Under the pieces are notes generated by a model. The model did not search any database, was not told where the DNA came from, and worked only from the letters and a program-made list of their open reading frames with translations. From Legionella lytica (lineage in GTDB: Bacteria > Pseudomonadota > Gammaproteobacteria > Legionellales > Legionellaceae), in contig NZ_CP071527.1 in NCBI RefSeq assembly GCF_023921225.1, positions 1,702,501 through 1,766,500 of the forward strand: a stretch of 64,000 bases of DNA, written 5' to 3'. The position numbers were made by a program, and so were the translations under genes. Numbering within the stretch: position 1 is the first letter of the stretch; every line of letters begins with the position of its first letter. Below are positions 63,542-64,000 of the stretch, in pieces.

Positions 63542-64000
63542 ATGAGTGAAAATACAACACAAACTCAAGCATTTAAGCTTAAAGGCCGACTTTACACATT
63601 CACTGTTTTGCAAGTGCTTAATACTGATAGTGAGGTTTTTACCCAACAATTGGTTGAAACTGTAACAAGAGCTCCCAAACTTTTTGATAAAACTCCAGTT
63701 GTTTTTGATCTTACAGCGGTTCATCAATTAGAGTTTGATTTGAATGCTTTAATTCAAGTTGCACGTGCTAATGGGATGATTCCTGTTGCTATTCAGGGCG
63801 GAAGTGCCTTGCATGACACATTGGCTCAATGCCAAGGCTTAGCTGTGCTGCATGCTTCTGCAACTCAAGATAAGCCAATTATTGAACGTTCTATTGAACC
63901 TGTTCCACAACAACAGCCTGAGGCTGCAAAAACTAAACTAATAACAACTCCGGTACGTTCTGGGCAGCAATTTGTGGCTAAAAATGCTGATCTAATCGTG
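63542..64000 (+). CDS. minC: septum site-determining protein MinC (N-terminal part, runs off the window)
   Basis: Inhibitor of FtsZ assembly, brought to the membrane by MinD. The frame is open from ATG 63542 to the window end (153 residues). The MinC N-terminal domain is recognisable: AFKLKGRLYTFTVLQVLNTD, then APKLFDKTPVVFDLTAVHQL, then ANGMIPVAIQGGS, followed by a Gln/Pro-rich linker and TTPVRSGQQFVAKNADLIV, the start of the C-terminal beta-helix. An in-frame ATG at 63527 would add five residues; neither has a strong SD. minD and minE lie at 3345-4435, so min is split. Confidence 0.9.
   Translation, partial: MSENTTQTQAFKLKGRLYTFTVLQVLNTDSEVFTQQLVETVTRAPKLFDKTPVVFDLTAVHQLEFDLNALIQVARANGMIPVAIQGGSALHDTLAQCQGLAVLHASATQDKPIIERSIEPVPQQQPEAAKTKLITTPVRSGQQFVAKNADLIV

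Noticed and set aside
1..64000. CRISPR array, prophage or conjugative element
   Set aside because: I saw no regularly spaced identical short repeats with unique spacers, no cas genes, and no integrase, portal, relaxase or mating-pair genes. The repeats seen are dispersed.

Overview
The window (about 38-40 % GC by eye, many A/T-rich spacers) looks like the chromosome of a Legionella species or a close relative. Supporting signs are the 180-kDa NAD-glutamate dehydrogenase, a eukaryote-like phosphatidylcholine synthase, a CsrA paralogue beside rpsF, several large proteins without bacterial housekeeping function that look like Dot/Icm (type IVB) effectors, and many short dispersed repeats. The genus assignment is inference from gene content; no 16S gene or other decisive marker is present.

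Layout. 0-4.5 kb: end of an alpha/beta hydrolase, fadE, a repeat-filled gap, then minE-minD. 4.7-8.5 kb: guaB-guaA (GMP synthesis) and tadA, with a repeat abutting the tadA start. 8.8-13.2 kb (minus): a GAF plus degenerate GGDEF protein, glnD, map. 13.4-21.1 kb: a His-rich secreted protein, a flavoprotein, a phosphoethanolamine transferase, an MFS exporter, a GTPase-like membrane protein, an ICMT-like methyltransferase and a FabI-type reductase. 21.2-21.8 kb: an ISL3-type IS remnant, a terminator, tRNA-Arg(ACG) and tRNA-Ser(GCT). 22.1-25.4 kb: fadI-fadJ. 26-29.4 kb: a PAP2-like membrane protein, a CsrA paralogue, rpsF-rpsR-DUF2232-type protein-rplI. 29.5-34.5 kb (minus): an accessory block with an ankyrin-like/cysteine-protease-like protein, a Nudix-like protein, a frameshifted membrane gene, an exported protein and pcs. 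34.7-42.8 kb: an aldehyde dehydrogenase, the giant glutamate dehydrogenase, ygfZ, sdhE and a ygfX-like gene. 42.9-46 kb: an OspF/SpvC-like lyase candidate with a membrane hairpin, an ECF sigma factor and a small membrane protein. 46.1-51.9 kb: ruvB-ybgC-tolQRAB followed by an S1/P1 nuclease where pal is usually found. 52-56.6 kb: two tandem paralogous membrane proteins with a J-domain-like start (HPD kept in one, lost in the other), an unknown protein and a small secreted protein. 56.7-64 kb: a pyruvate/branched-chain 2-oxoacid dehydrogenase E1a-E1b-E2 operon (minus), pabB plus a Nudix CoA hydrolase, fadD (minus) and the start of minC.

How the genes relate. Fatty-acid beta-oxidation is well covered (fadD, fadE, fadI, fadJ), and glutamate dehydrogenase plus the 2-oxoacid dehydrogenase fit a bacterium living on amino acids and lipids. 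Cell division and envelope functions (minC, minD, minE, tolQRAB) are present, but minC lies about 59 kb from minDE.

The most unusual content is (1) a family of short mobile elements whose ends differ by one base from the Tn5 mosaic end and which sit beside or inside GTAG-type REP palindromes, one of them running up to the tadA start; (2) a probable phosphothreonine-lyase-like effector; (3) the tandem J-domain-like membrane pair; (4) an ankyrin/Cys-His-Asp protein; and (5) a degenerate GGDEF protein that keeps its c-di-GMP-binding I-site motif. All functional statements come from reading motifs by eye; no database search was run.
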